Source: Macrosoma leucophasiata
Lineage: Eukaryota; Arthropoda; Insecta; Lepidoptera; Hedylidae
Assembly: GCA_036365455.1 (NCBI GenBank)
Contig: JAWQUS010000025.1
Location: 25,394,001 to 25,458,000 of the forward strand
Length of the DNA: 64,000 bases
Reading direction: 5' to 3'
A program made the translations under genes and the position numbers. Positions 41,066 through 50,754 of the stretch are shown in pieces. The notes below the pieces were generated by a model. That model searched no databases, was not told the origin of the DNA, and saw only the letters and a list, made by a program, of their open reading frames with translations. Each line of letters opens with the position of its first letter. Position 1 is the stretch's first letter.

Positions 41066-41349
41066 TAAAATTACGTACTACCCGCCGAAGAGAGAAGTTC
41101 CACCCTCACCGACTGAATACCTGGCAGTGCTCAATGGTGCGGTTTTCACGTTCGTTCCTGCCCAGAACGTGTAAATTGTGGAACGAGTTTCCCTCAGAGG
41201 TGTTCCCTAGTTGCTACAATATGGGATTCTTCAAAAATGGTGTCAAAGGAGTCCTTCCGGGCTGGTGTTGCAAATGTTCATAGGCGACGGTGACCACTTT
41301 CCATCAGGTGGCCCGTTTGCTTGTCTGTCAACCTTCAGACATAAAAAAG
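41066..41349 (+). mobile_element. LINE-R (CR1/Jockey group) 3' end
   Basis: The end of an ORF (below), then a short 3' UTR: 'ggcgacggtgaccacttt', 'ccatcaggtggcccg', 'ttcagacataaaaaa'. The same end occurs at 25199-25340 and 43960-44140. Its last 60 or so bases resemble the end of SINE-A. Confidence 0.88.
41077..41283 (+). pseudogene. C-terminus of LINE-R reverse transcriptase protein
   Basis: The frame reads RRREKFHPHRLNTW, then SFLPRTCKLWNEFPSEVFP and YNMGFFKNGVKGVL, and stops at TAG 41281-41283. The LPRT..LWN.LP..VFP..Y pattern marks the extreme C-terminus of many insect non-LTR proteins of the CR1/Jockey group. Only about 60-70 residues survive. The last few (GWCCKCS) look frame-shifted, because the next frame would give a more basic end. 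Confidence 0.82.
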
Positions 41350-41409
41350 CTAAAATTAAACGATGAAAGATAAATTATATGGATAAGTTTTAAATTGTAC
41401 CAATTGCAT

Positions 41410-41578
41410 TTTTTTTTTGTTTCATGTAATGGAAGTGGTAAACAAGCATGCAGTTCACGTTGATGTTAAGTGATGACTGCAGCCTATAGACACCCACACA
41501 AAGACTAAGGTCAAAATGCAGATGCGTTACCACTCCTGAGGCCTAAGGTGTTACGCCTCTGTGCCGGAAATTACAGGC
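41410..41578 (-). mobile_element. SINE-A 3' half, minus strand
   Basis: T-run at 41410, then 'aacaagcatgcagttcacg' to 'ccggaaattacagg'. The 5' half is absent. Confidence 0.88.
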
Positions 41579-41861
41579 ATAAAACAAACAGCAAATTGAT
41601 AGTAAAAGATGTAGTAAGAGAATCTGATCACCCGATAAAGGATATGCTTTTTCGAGGATCTGCAAGTTTTTATGAATATGGAAATCACAGTGGGATAGGC
41701 GATACTCGTTTCTCAATGTGCTACGCTACAGATGTGCCTTAGAAAATTGAATAGGCCTGTGAAAACTCCCACAATCATTCGTAATTTCCCCATACATGTC
41801 ATCATCATTATACTCTTATGAGTATAATGCTGATGAGAACAAATATTATATTTCAAATTGG
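41579..41861 (+). other. Unassigned segment with a 46-codon open stretch
   Basis: Right after the SINE-A, a frame reads LIVKDVVRESDHPIKDML...YATDVP and stops at 41740-41742. Its composition is protein-like, but it has no known motif and only one copy here. Possible exon relic; unproven. Confidence 0.3.
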
Positions 41862-41955
41862 TCTACACGGACACTTTTGCATTGTCAGTTTACGAGCTAC
41901 CTATAGCGAATGACTTGTTATAATAACTATTATTCAATAGGTATTAGCTAATAAT
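41862..41955 (+). mobile_element. LINE-Q fragment
   Basis: 'ttcaaattggtctacacgg' and 'gacacttttgcattgtc' match 48086-48120. The (gattct) tail is absent. Confidence 0.65.
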
Positions 41956-41958
41956 AAT

Positions 41959-42244
41959 TACTGGTGGTAGAGCACCAGTGATGGAGCTCGAGGGCGTAGG
42001 CACCACCGCATTACCTAATATACTTGCCGCTAAATGGTAGTGTTCAGCACTATCGTGTTCCGGTCAGGTGGTAATGTACGGCCCTGTAATTTCCGGCACA
42101 GAGGCATAACACCTTAGGCCTCAGGAGTGGTAACGCATCTGCATTTTGACCTCGGTCTTTGTGTGGGTGTCTATAGGCTGCAGTCATCACTTAACATCAA
42201 TGTGAACTGCATGCTTGTTTGCCACTTCCATTACATGAAAAAAA
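41959..42244 (+). mobile_element. SINE-A, full length, young
   Basis: Near-consensus copy: 'ttactggtggtagagcacc' to 'ttacatgaaaaaaa'. Confidence 0.92.
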
Positions 42245-42427
42245 GAAATATAACCTTATATAATACTGGAACCTTACCACCAGACCAGATTATGAGAAAG
42301 AGAGTTATAAGTATTCATCACTCCAGTCGAAACAGGTCCACTGCTGGACAAAGTCTTCCCCAAAGACACCCACAACAGAGTTACGCGTCATTTGGGGAGA
42401 AAATAACGTCACGACGCCAGAAAAAAA

Positions 42428-42615
42428 AAAAACGCTTACACTAACAGCCTCACAATATGTTTAAGCCAGTGTCGTGGGTGCAGTTGTACACATACACAAA
42501 CACCCAGACCCGAAACAAATATCTGTAGGCCATTGTAAGGTTCCGGTGATGGGATCGAACCCGCGACCCTTCGAATCAAACGGTCATCTCACACCGCTGG
42601 ACTAACCGGGCCATC
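42428..42615 (-). mobile_element. SINE-C, minus strand
   Basis: The minus strand reads 'ggttagtccagcggtgtgag' (A-box region) and 'ggttcgatcccatc' (B box), then the body to 'gtgagtgttagtgtaagcg'-like ends. Confidence 0.85.
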
Positions 42616-42629
42616 AAAGTGATAAGTAT

Positions 42630-42990
42630 CATTTCGGAGTTTTGGCGGGAAGCTTGAAAGATTCGTGTGGTGCTCTTATTTTATTTCATTTTCTTGGTGT
42701 ATTTTTGAGTTATATTAAATAAAGATGGTGGCATTTTGTTTGATATAGGCTTATAACAGTGCTCGTGTATAGTGAAATAGAATAACAGTGCGAAAACACG
42801 TTCTTTCGGGTTGCCTCCAAAACTTCATTGTAAATTTTCTGGTAAAGTAGCCATCGCTTTACTCGAATTACTGCTGACTGCTGACTTTGACTTTTACGTT
42901 CCTTATTACATTAACTCAATGCTTATTACGAATACGAAATATCGTTTTACTTGACACTGGCAATATGCATAACAAGCGATGCCATTAAAT
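42630..42990 (+). repeat. Repeat M, copy 1 (tandem)
   Basis: 'gttttggcgggaagcttga' to 'ataacaagcgatgccatt', A-rich end. On the minus strand it contains 'tggctactttaccagaaaa' within a very short frame. Confidence 0.82.
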
Positions 42991-43034
42991 TAAAAAGAAA
43001 AAAAAGTATCATTTCATTTCATTCATAATTATTA

Positions 43035-43436
43035 TTACGGTTTTGGCGGGAACCTTGAAAGAGGCGTATGGTGCTCTTATTTTATTTCATTTTCGTGGTG
43101 TATTTTTAAGTTATATTGAATAAAGTTGGTGGCATTTTGTTTGATATAAGTTTATGACAGTGCCCGTGTATAGTGAAATAGAATAACAGTGCGAAAACAC
43201 GACCTTTCAGGTTGCCTACATTGTAAATGTTCTGGTAAAGTAGCCATCGCTTTAATCGAATAACTTGATTGTAACTCACTTGACTGACATATTATACTTG
43301 ATAACTTACATACTTAATACTTACATATTATGCTTGATGACTATATTATACTAACTTTTACGCTGCTTAAATAAATACGAAATATCGTTTTACTTGACAC
43401 TGGCAATATGCGTAATAGCGATGCCATAACAACAAA
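43035..43436 (+). repeat. Repeat M, copy 2 (tandem)
   Basis: Direct repeat of copy 1, 45 bp after it, with extra sequence around 43270-43350. Both end in A-rich runs. A third copy lies inverted at 55785-56020. Confidence 0.82.
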
Positions 43437-43959
43437 AAAAAAAAAATGAGACAAGGCCTACGAATTCCACCGCGAGAGCTCATCTGCATCATCAATATTC
43501 ACGTACCATAAACTATGGACGACGATCTCGTTTGTTACTTTAATCAAAAACTTCCCAACAAAATTGCCAACCAATATTCTGGTAGAGTTAAAACAAAAAT
43601 AAAATTCGTCGAACCATAAGTACTCGTATTTGTGTATTGGGAAATAAAAATCCATCGAATTCGGCTGCCTAGCGAATTGTATCCGCAAAGCATTTATAAT
43701 GCACGCGTCTACAGGGGAATCTAGTGACTAGTGTTATTGGGGTGACATGGTACATAAGCAGAAGTGGAAGCGACTTACTATGAGTGTATTTTTACCAAAT
43801 CCTGCAGGGACAGAGAGCGTGAAAACGTTTGTCTCGCTTTTTATGAAATTAAAGTGCAAGAGTATGTATTTATGATCAATATAAACTGCTGTATTACTTA
43901 TTGGATGAGATAAAAGAAAAAAAAGAAAAGTCTGAATAAAGCTTTCACTGAAAATTACC
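43437..43959. other. Unassigned DNA
   Basis: No element was recognised. A 76-codon minus frame (43458-43688) has no motif. Confidence 0.35.
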
Positions 43960-44140
43960 TTAACCCCTCTAGGCTACGCTGTGATTTTTGCATTAGTTTC
44001 TGCCCAAAACTAGCAAATTGTGGCATCGAGTTTCCTCTGAGAGATTCTTGTGTTGCAAATATCTATTGGTATGGTGGACACTTGCCATCAGGTGAACCAA
44101 CTCCTTGTCTGTGAACCTTTTGACGTATAAAAAACATATG
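43960..44140 (+). mobile_element. LINE-R 3' end, degraded
   Basis: 'ttctgcccaaaactagcaa', 'ccatcaggtgaacc', 'ttgacgtataaaaaac'. Several deletions relative to 41066-41349. Confidence 0.75.
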
Positions 44141-44240
44141 CGAGTGTACATCGATGCCTCAGAAGTTGATTATATGCCAGATATGACTGAACTACCGTCA
44201 TGACCTATTTTTTGAAGACAAGTGTAAACTCTTTTAGCGG

Positions 44241-44680
44241 TTGGTTGCATTAATGGCGTTGGTGGCGTTTGTGGCGTTAGTGGTGTTAGAGGTATTGGTG
44301 GTGTTGGTAGTGTTAGTGGTGTTGGCGATGTCGGTGATGTTGGTAATGTTGTTGGTGTTGGTACCGAATGTTGGTAGTGTTGGTGGTGTTTGTGGCGTTA
44401 GTGGTGTTAGAGGTATTGGTGGTGTTGGTAGTGTTAGTGGTGTTGGCGATGTCGGTGATGTTGGTAATGTTGTTGGTGTTGGTACCGAATGTTGGTAGTG
44501 TTGGTGGTGTTTGTGGCGTTAGTGGTGTTAGAGGTATTGGTGGTGTTGGTAGTGTTAGTGGTGTTGGCGATGTCGGTGATGTTGGTAATGTTGTTGGTGT
44601 TGATACCGAATGTTGGTAGTGTTGGTGGTGTTTGTGGTGTTGGTGGTGGCGGTGGAGGCGGTGGTGGTGGTGGGGCAACA
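44241..44680 (+). repeat. 121-bp minisatellite, about 3.6 units
   Basis: The marker 'taccgaatgttgg' falls at 44362, 44483 and 44604, an exact 121-bp period. Units are almost identical and built of degenerate ggtgtt/ggcgtt sub-repeats. It ends in a (ggtggcggt)-type run. Long ORFs on both strands here are artefacts of the G/T asymmetry. Confidence 0.95.
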
Positions 44681-44829
44681 AAAAAAATGCACTAAGTTTA
44701 TATTCAAATTTTCACTTCTGCCGGCATTCCCAAAGTGCAACCCGATGTTTTTAATTTATTTGTCATTTTCTCAATGTCTCTGAGTCCAAAGTCCAATTGT
44801 TCGAAGGTCGCAGATCATTGTAGAAATTA

Positions 44830-45065
44830 AACTTGCGGATTTTCTCGCGTATACAACACTCCCAAATTTCTTCATACACCCGACGTTTCGTCTCAGCTAT
44901 ATAAGACCAGGCTGAACATCGTCGAATTAGTCAGCCCGTGACCACGGTAGCTGGAAAGCAACCGAAACGTCGGGTGTATGAAGAAATTTGGGAGTGTTGT
45001 ATACGCGAGAAAATCCGCAAGTTTAATTTCTACAATGTATGAAGCTCGCGAAAACCTACGAAAAC
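44830..45065. mobile_element. Penelope-like palindrome (75-bp arms)
   Basis: Arms from 'cattgtagaaattaaactt' to 'cacccgacgtttcg' and back are perfect or nearly so. The spacer holds 'gtgaccacggtagctgg' next to 'aaccgaaacgtcgggtg', parallel to 'gaccacggaagctg' and 'gaccgaaacgtcggg' in the minus strand of 1632-2285. No protein remains. Confidence 0.8.
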
Positions 45066-45454
45066 GTTAGTTAATTTCAACTATGTTTTTTTTATTCTGC
45101 ATACTTTATTTTTCTGCTACATCTCATGGTACGTAACCGAAGCCAACTCAACACCGCATACTACCGTAAAAGCAATTTTCTATCCAGATACGTATCCGTG
45201 TTTACTTTATTACAACTCCTTTCGTGTTACAACATATGCAACGTGTTCATTGTTTGATTTATTGTGTCGTAAGAAAACTGAAGATGGGGCTTGTTTTAGG
45301 GTTCCGTAAAACAAAATTTAAAAAATCGAGTTATCAAACGCTCCTCTGCTTGACTGTCTCTCTGTCAGCCTGCGCGTGCGTGTCCATCTGTCTGCTTGCT
45401 TGCATAAATACAAGAAATAGCTTTGTACCAACAGACAACAGAAAAATCACGTAA
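45066..45454. other. Spacer with a K-like left end
   Basis: Positions 45295-45420 ('ttttagggttccgtaaaac', then gtctctctgtcagcctg) resemble the left end of repeat K. Confidence 0.5.
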
Positions 45455-45690
45455 AGCGTCGGGATATGATGACCCCATAGCCCTGTAATGGAGGAGAATT
45501 CTTCCGCTAGAGCAGTCACTCAATCGAAACACGGCGTTCAAACCATTTCGATAGGGCGGTAGTAAATATAAGAACACGGAATGGGCAGCAGCGTCCCGTG
45601 CACCTGCCAAGCATGGAAATTATGTCATATTCCTACCTAATGGCGCAAAACATCGTTGTGGGCGTTTGTGTGGAAAGTTTTGGCGTCTTT
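45455..45690 (+). repeat. Repeat G copy
   Basis: 'agcgtcgggatatgatgac' to 'ttgtgggcgtttgtgtgg', with a deletion in the middle. Confidence 0.75.
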
Positions 45691-45744
45691 AGATGCCTGT
45701 CGGATTTGGTAACAATAAAAACAGAAGACCCTATAAAATGTATC

Positions 45745-45890
45745 AGTATTTATGTATTCTCAAGCCGAGTCCCTTACGGGGTAGGCAGAGAGTGTAGAGC
45801 GCCAGATATCCCGGTCCTTACACATCTTCCGTGCTCCGTTCCGTGAATGTAGAACATTCATCATTCTCTTCATACATGCACGCCGATGAA
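45745..45890 (-). mobile_element. LINE-F 3' end fragment
   Basis: 'gtcccttacggggtaggcag' and 'agcgccagatatcccggtcc' as at 40312-40380. Confidence 0.8.
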
Positions 45891-46117
45891 TGCATTATAC
45901 GAGTACTATGGTACCTACTTAAAGTGACATAGCAAATCTTTCAATTTGTACGGGTTCCTCTATGCGCAGGTGCGATTCACGCTTGACCGATTTTTTGTGT
46001 CATAAAACTGGCAAACAAACATACATTTCATAATGATGGTATATTAATACAATTGCGTGGCCAAAAAACTATAGATTTTAGTTACTACCACACATGCGTT
46101 ACTACTTCTGAAGTATA

Positions 46118-46270
46118 TGTATGTATCTTCACGCCAGGTCCCTAACGGGGTAGGCAGAGAGTGTAGAGCGCCAGATATCCGGGTCCTGACAAACCTCTCG
46201 TGCCTCGTCTACCTTCATCATTCTCTTCATACATGCACGCCGATTACTAAGACTTTTGACCTTCTTACTT
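46118..46270 (-). mobile_element. LINE-F 3' end with perfect 13-bp TSD
   Basis: TSD 'cttctgaagtata' is at 46105-46117 and 46271-46283. The insert is the last 150 bp or so of LINE-F. Confidence 0.9.
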
Positions 46271-46356
46271 CTTCTGAAGTATAGCTGTTAATGTGCCTCT
46301 ATGCAGAAAGTTAGGGTCGCTTCGGAATAAGACATAAATGTTTATATTTAAAGCAT

Positions 46357-46560
46357 CGGGACGTGACGACCCCACTACCCACAAGTGGGAAATAATCCTC
46401 TAGTGCAGTCAGTCAACCAAACAACGGCGGTCAAACCATTGAGATAGGGCGGTAATAAACACAACAACGCGGGATAGGCAGCAGTATCCCGCGATATCAT
46501 TTGCCGATTATGGGATCGGTTCTCTCCTAGTTATATATAACACTATTGTGGGCAACTGTG
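46357..46560 (+). repeat. Repeat G copy
   Basis: 'gggacgtgacgaccccact' to 'ttgtgggcaactgtggtg'; the most complete plus-strand copy. Confidence 0.78.
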
Positions 46561-46659
46561 GTGAAGACTTATACAAATGTTGAATTCTATAAAAAAATAT
46601 ATAAAATATTAAAAATTTCTTTATTTGATAGATCATTTAACTCATAACATCATTTAACT

Positions 46660-46947
46660 GCCTCGGTAGCTTAGTGGTAGCAGGCCACTACTACTACGCT
46701 GAGGTCCTGGGTTCGATTTCCGGGTAGGAGGTTTTCAGATATAATGGTGTAAATCCCTTTATCTCTGGTTCTATTGGGATTTTTCCATTTTGTGGCTATT
46801 TCCCAGTACATCAAAGTTTGGTAATGTGCCTGGAGATGTCAACAGGCTCGCCACCTGTTACATGGGCCATGGGTGTTTGCATGTATGCTTGGAGTACATG
46901 CATTTACCTCTGCATACCCCTTCGGGATTCCAGGCGTGAAGTCACGA
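46660..46947 (+). mobile_element. SINE-B, full length
   Basis: A box 'tagcttagtgg' and B box 'ggttcgatttcc'. The 3' end is 'ccaggcgtgaagtcacg'. About 15 bp are deleted near 46866. Confidence 0.9.
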
Positions 46948-47089
46948 AAGATCATAAGTTTTACATTAAACCGTGGCCTTTTGGCTGAAGTGATGAGTGT
47001 GTTGATCACTATTATATAATGGATTAATTTCTAAAAAATATATAACACAGGTGAATGTGTATTCCTACGCATGAATGGAATTGTTACCT

Positions 47090-47450
47090 ATACAAATAAA
47101 CAAAATTAGAGTGTCTGTTTGTCGACCGATTTTGACGGGACTTTCACTGGCAGATAGCTGATGTAAGTAGGCTACTTTTATACCCGCTTCGCCCACGACT
47201 TCGTCCGGGTCGATACTGAACAATCATAAATTCTCACGCGGACGAAGTCGCGGGCTCAGCTAGTCTCTAATAACTCTTTGTATATACACAGAAAAAAAAA
47301 ATTTTTCGATAATTACATGACCCCTTAACATTCTTGTAGCAAACATTACGAGAAAATAAATTACTGTCAGGCTTTGAAGAATAAACTTCTTGTAGGAAAA
47401 CACAAATAGACATTGCATCATTCTTAACGCATCCCTCAGGACAGCTAGTC
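47090..47450 (+). repeat. Helitron-like unit and flank, tandem copy 1
   Basis: Ends its Helitron part with 'ggacgaagtcgcgggctcagCTAG|T' at 47263. A stem can form from cgcggacgaagtcgcg just upstream, as in Helitron 3' ends. Flanking 'aacttcttgtaggaaaac' is shared with copy 2. Confidence 0.7.
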
Positions 47451-47451
47451 T

Positions 47452-47960
47452 ATACAAGTAAATAAAATTGGAGTGTCTGTTTGTAATATAAAGATAACCG
47501 CTGTTTACTAAATGCTTAAGTATGTATACACGGTACATATGGCGAAATAACATTTTTTACAATGTTTGTCGGTCTGTCTTTCTGTCTGTTTGTCTGTTTG
47601 GTTGGGCTAATCTTGGGAACGGCTGGACCGATTTTGACGGGACTTTCTATGGCAGATAGCTTATGTAATAAGGAGTTACTTAGGCTTCTTTTTTACTAGC
47701 TGCACCTATGACTTCGACGGGTACATACTGAACAATAATAAATTCTCACGCGGGCGTATTCGCGGGCTCAGCTTGTCTCTAATGACTCTTTGTATATATA
47801 CACAGAAAAAAAAATTTTTTTCGATAATTACATGACCCATTAACATTCTTGGAGCAAACATTTCGAGAAAAAAAATTACTGTCAGGCTCTGAAGAATAAA
47901 CTTCTCGTAGGATAACACAAATAAACATTGCATCGTTCTTAACGCATCCCTCGTTGTTAG
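47452..47960 (+). repeat. Helitron-like unit and flank, tandem copy 2
   Basis: Direct repeat of copy 1 including the flank, with extra 'tgtctgtttgtctgttt' microsatellite. Its terminus is mutated to cttg. Because the flank is duplicated with it, this is a segmental duplication, not a second insertion. Confidence 0.72.
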
Positions 47961-48059
47961 TAATCAGGTTTCCACTCATAAGTGTGAGCAATCCAAAGGC
48001 TGTAATTGAATTTTGTACCACTGAAGTACTTATCTCATAGTGGAATACGGGCTAGCTTA

Positions 48060-48310
48060 AAAAAATTCAAAATTCAAATCATTTATTTCAAATTGGTCTA
48101 CAAGGACACTTTTGCATTGTCGGGTTATAAGCTACCTACAGAGAATGACTTATAATAATAATCCAATAGGTAAACATAACATGTTTACATATATTTTTTA
48201 TCTTGTTTGACATGTATATCAATTGTTATTCGCTTTAATTTATTTTGTTTGTTTTTGACGTGTCATAAGAGGTGCCTGTCACCCAATGAATAAATGAGTT
48301 TCTGATTCTG
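48060..48310 (+). mobile_element. LINE-Q 3' end
   Basis: 'ttcaaattggtctacaagg' to 'aatgaataaatgagtttc' and (tgattc) repeats. The longest copy in the window, non-coding. Confidence 0.7.
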
Positions 48311-48789
48311 ATTCTAAATAAATACCAATTTAATAATAATATTTAACCGATACGTGAATCATCAAATGTTTCAATTCCTCCGTAGAAGAAAATGAAAAAT
48401 CTGTTCGTCATAATCATAGTCATTCACTTAGCAGAGGTCCAAGTGCAGGCACTACTGAGAAGAACTCCGCTACCCAACAAAGTCAGCGCGTTGCTCTTTT
48501 GTCAAAACCTTAGATTTAATACAAATATTATTACAATAAAGATAATGTGAGACGTTCACATTATCTTGGCATATAATGGCATATAAATATTTGCATATAA
48601 ACACATACGCAAATACCCATCAACAGCTTAATATCGTGATAGAATATAACACCCGCAAATCACAACAGACCAGTCCCCACAATCAGCACCCGTTCACGAG
48701 TATGACGCATGTGGCAGCCATTGCTCTCCTCGACCATTTTGAAGGGAAGTGAGCGAGAGTATATCTATTGATGTTGGTTCACTTAGCTA
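48311..48789. other. Unassigned DNA upstream of the small-peptide element
   Basis: A short inverted pair, 'gataatgtgagacgttcacattatc', lies at 48540-48564. GC-richer DNA at 48660-48760 could be a leader or promoter. Nothing is proven. Confidence 0.45.
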
Positions 48790-49045
48790 AAATTGAATAT
48801 TATGTATATATGTAGTCTAGCATTTTGGTTATTTATTGTTTTACTCGTCGTACAGGCATTGCCTGGCGGCTTGAGGTTCGTGATGCCACTAGGACCCACC
48901 AGAATATCAGCGCTGCAGCCACTGTTGCAGCAATCAGCTGAGGTGGGTGCCGTTTTTTTTGGCTTCCCACAACCAAATATATAATAGTATTTTTACTTGT
49001 TTTTAATTTTTATTATTGTTGTTGTGTGTGTGCCAAAAAAATAAA
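48790..49045 (+). mobile_element. Small-peptide element, copy 2 (intact frame)
   Basis: Homologous to 19530-19795 from 'tatatatgtagtcta' to 'ttgttgtgtgtgtgccaaa'. It ends in an A-rich run with 'aataaa' and then (ttct)n at 49055-49085. The ag|gcattgcc junction preceded by a T-rich tract resembles a splice acceptor in both copies. Confidence 0.65.
48793..48984 (+). CDS. Small secreted-peptide-like ORF, 63 codons, function unknown
   Basis: An ATG at 48793 and a TAA stop give 63 residues. The first 20 or so look like a signal peptide (short N-terminus, then LAFWLFIVLLVV), with a plausible cleavage after VQA. The remainder, about 41 residues, has no cysteine and contains MPLGPTRISALQ, LLQQSAEVG and FFGFPQPNI. 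The copy at 19554 preserves the wording up to ISALQ but is frameshifted by one lost base, with several synonymous-looking differences. If the 'ttttactcgtcgtacag|g' junction is a real splice acceptor, the true N-terminus is elsewhere and the 'signal peptide' is intronic. Equally, the frame could be an accident inside a SINE-like repeat. I do not recognise the peptide. Confidence 0.35.
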   Translation: MNIMYICSLAFWLFIVLLVVQALPGGLRFVMPLGPTRISALQPLLQQSAEVGAVFFGFPQPNI

Positions 49046-49346
49046 TATTTTTCTTTTCTTTCTTTTCTTTCTTTCTTTCTTTCAACCCGTCACACGACGC
49101 CGCCGAAGGCAAATACATTAAAGTGAGCATGACTGTTGATCGAGCTTTATTTTATTAAGTTGATCGAGCTTGGTAGCTTTGCGGCTTGGCTGACGTCATG
49201 CAGTATTATCTGCATCAGCATTAGGTACTTTTCATTGATGTCTGTTTAAATTTTATGAGGCGTAAAAGTGAAGCATGAAAGCTGAGGACTGAAAAAAAAA
49301 ACAGAAGCTGTGGCGTGACGCGATTGATATAATACGAGTACAGTGT
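49046..49346. other. (ttct)n run and unassigned spacer
   Basis: Tetranucleotide run at about 49052-49085. Then unassigned DNA with 'ttgatcgagctt' repeated at 49137 and 49161. Confidence 0.5.
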
Positions 49347-49780
49347 GTCCCAGGGATAAGTGACCGCCCGGCGTTTTTCTAATATTTGTACAAAATTACA
49401 GATAATTACTCTTATATATATGAGACTTAACGGCTTTGCTTTTTTTTAATGTTTTTTTTAATTTTTTTGGTATATACGCGTGACGTGCTGCACTTTTTTA
49501 AGATATTTCCTTAGTTTTTCTCATCTTTCTTCATTATTTTTGTTAATTGACTAGCCCACGTCATAATTAAACAATTAAAATGATCAAACATAACTAAAAT
49601 GTAATAAAACATTTTTTTGAGTAAAAAAAGTGAAAAAAGGGCATTATTTTCCTTTACTAAAAAAATTAAAAAATCGTAAAAAAAAACAAGCCGGTAAGTC
49701 CCATATATGTACTTAAGAGTAATTATCCTTAATTTGTACAAATATTAGAAAAACGCCGGGCGGTCACTTATCTCTGGGAC
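49347..49780. mobile_element. MITE with long (about 75-bp) TIRs
   Basis: The left arm 'gtcccagggataagtgaccg' and on to 'ataattactctta' is mirrored at 49700-49780 with a few changes. The interior is AT-rich and non-coding. A truncated SINE-A abuts the right end. Confidence 0.85.
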
Positions 49781-49784
49781 TGGA

Positions 49785-49965
49785 CTGGTGGTAATGTACG
49801 GCCCTGTAATTTCCAGCACAGAGGCATAATACCTTAGGCCTCAGGGGTGGTAACGCATCTGCATTTTGGCCTTGGTCTTCATGTGGGTGTCAGGCTGCAG
49901 TCATCACTTAACATCAATGTGAACTGCATGCTTGTTTGCCACTTCCATTACATAAAAAAAAAAAT
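49785..49965 (+). mobile_element. SINE-A, 5' truncated
   Basis: Starts at 'ctggtggtaatgtacggcc' in mid-element. Ends in a 12-base A-run. Confidence 0.88.
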
Positions 49966-50484
49966 CACACCCAAATTCTGCCCCGCCTACTATATGTTAA
50001 CAGCGTAAACTTTAACGAATGGCACCGTAAAGAAATTAACTGAAATGAAATAGTGAGGGTTATTCGAATGTTGAACGTTTATTTGAATATTCATGCTATT
50101 GTTATGGCAATCCCAATAGCTATCGGACCGAAATATGATAGCGATTGACAACACGGATAACCAATTAGCTAAAACTATAAAACCATTGGGTTAGTACTAA
50201 ATGTCAACAGCTGAAAGGCTCGAATCTCTGCTGCGATATATTGCTCGGTCGGCCTATATTCCTTACAGTAACGTTTGCGATTGTCGTGACCCTTGATGAT
50301 ATAGTAATAAAGGTCAATTTAGCTCGCCATTGAAGTCTTATAACATATTTGGTTAGTATATTGTTACCGCGAATGTTTACTCGTACAATTCTTGTGTTCT
50401 TTTTGTGTTAGTTGCGCTATCGACATTATTCCGAGATTAAACTTTACACTAAACATTGTTTTTTATTTAATACTAACTAGATAT
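49966..50484. other. Unassigned DNA
   Basis: No repeat or coding motif was recognised. Confidence 0.4.
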
Positions 50485-50715
50485 AGTAGGTAATGCGGTG
50501 GTGCCTACGCCAGCGAGCTCCGTCACTGGTGCTCTACCACCAGTGAAGAACATAGTGCCTTCATTCAATTCACCGCCTACCATTGCAGGAGAATCATTCC
50601 GCTAATGCAGTCAGTCTACAGAAATGTGGTGGTAGATCAGGTGGTGGTGTGTGTGGTGGTAGAGCACCAGTGACGGAGCTCGCGGGCGTAGGCACCACCA
50701 CATTACCTACTATGT
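50485..50715. mobile_element. Two inverted SINE-A heads around a repeat G fragment
   Basis: A minus-strand head (50485-50545, 'aggtaatgcggtggtgcc') and a plus-strand head (50653-50713). Between them is 'ggagaatcattccgctaatg' (in part) from repeat G. Neither head has a body. Confidence 0.78.
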
Positions 50716-50754
50716 CTCTATGTCTAGTTTTCCTTTAAATTTCATTATATGTAG

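Noticed and set aside
42630..43436. LTR retrotransposon with direct repeats of about 380 bp
   Set aside because: Only about 45 bp separates the repeats, there is no TG...CA, primer-binding site or gag-pol, and a third copy stands alone. Tandem repeats are simpler.
44241..44740. Open frames of up to 122 codons (His/Thr/Pro-rich on the minus strand)
   Set aside because: They arise from the 121-bp G/T-rich minisatellite. The frame restarts in each unit, as expected of low-complexity sequence.
47260..48021. Two similar minus-strand ORFs of 75-97 codons, suggesting a duplicated gene
   Set aside because: They lie in a tandem DNA duplication. Similarity continues outside the frames, and the frames have no recognisable domain.
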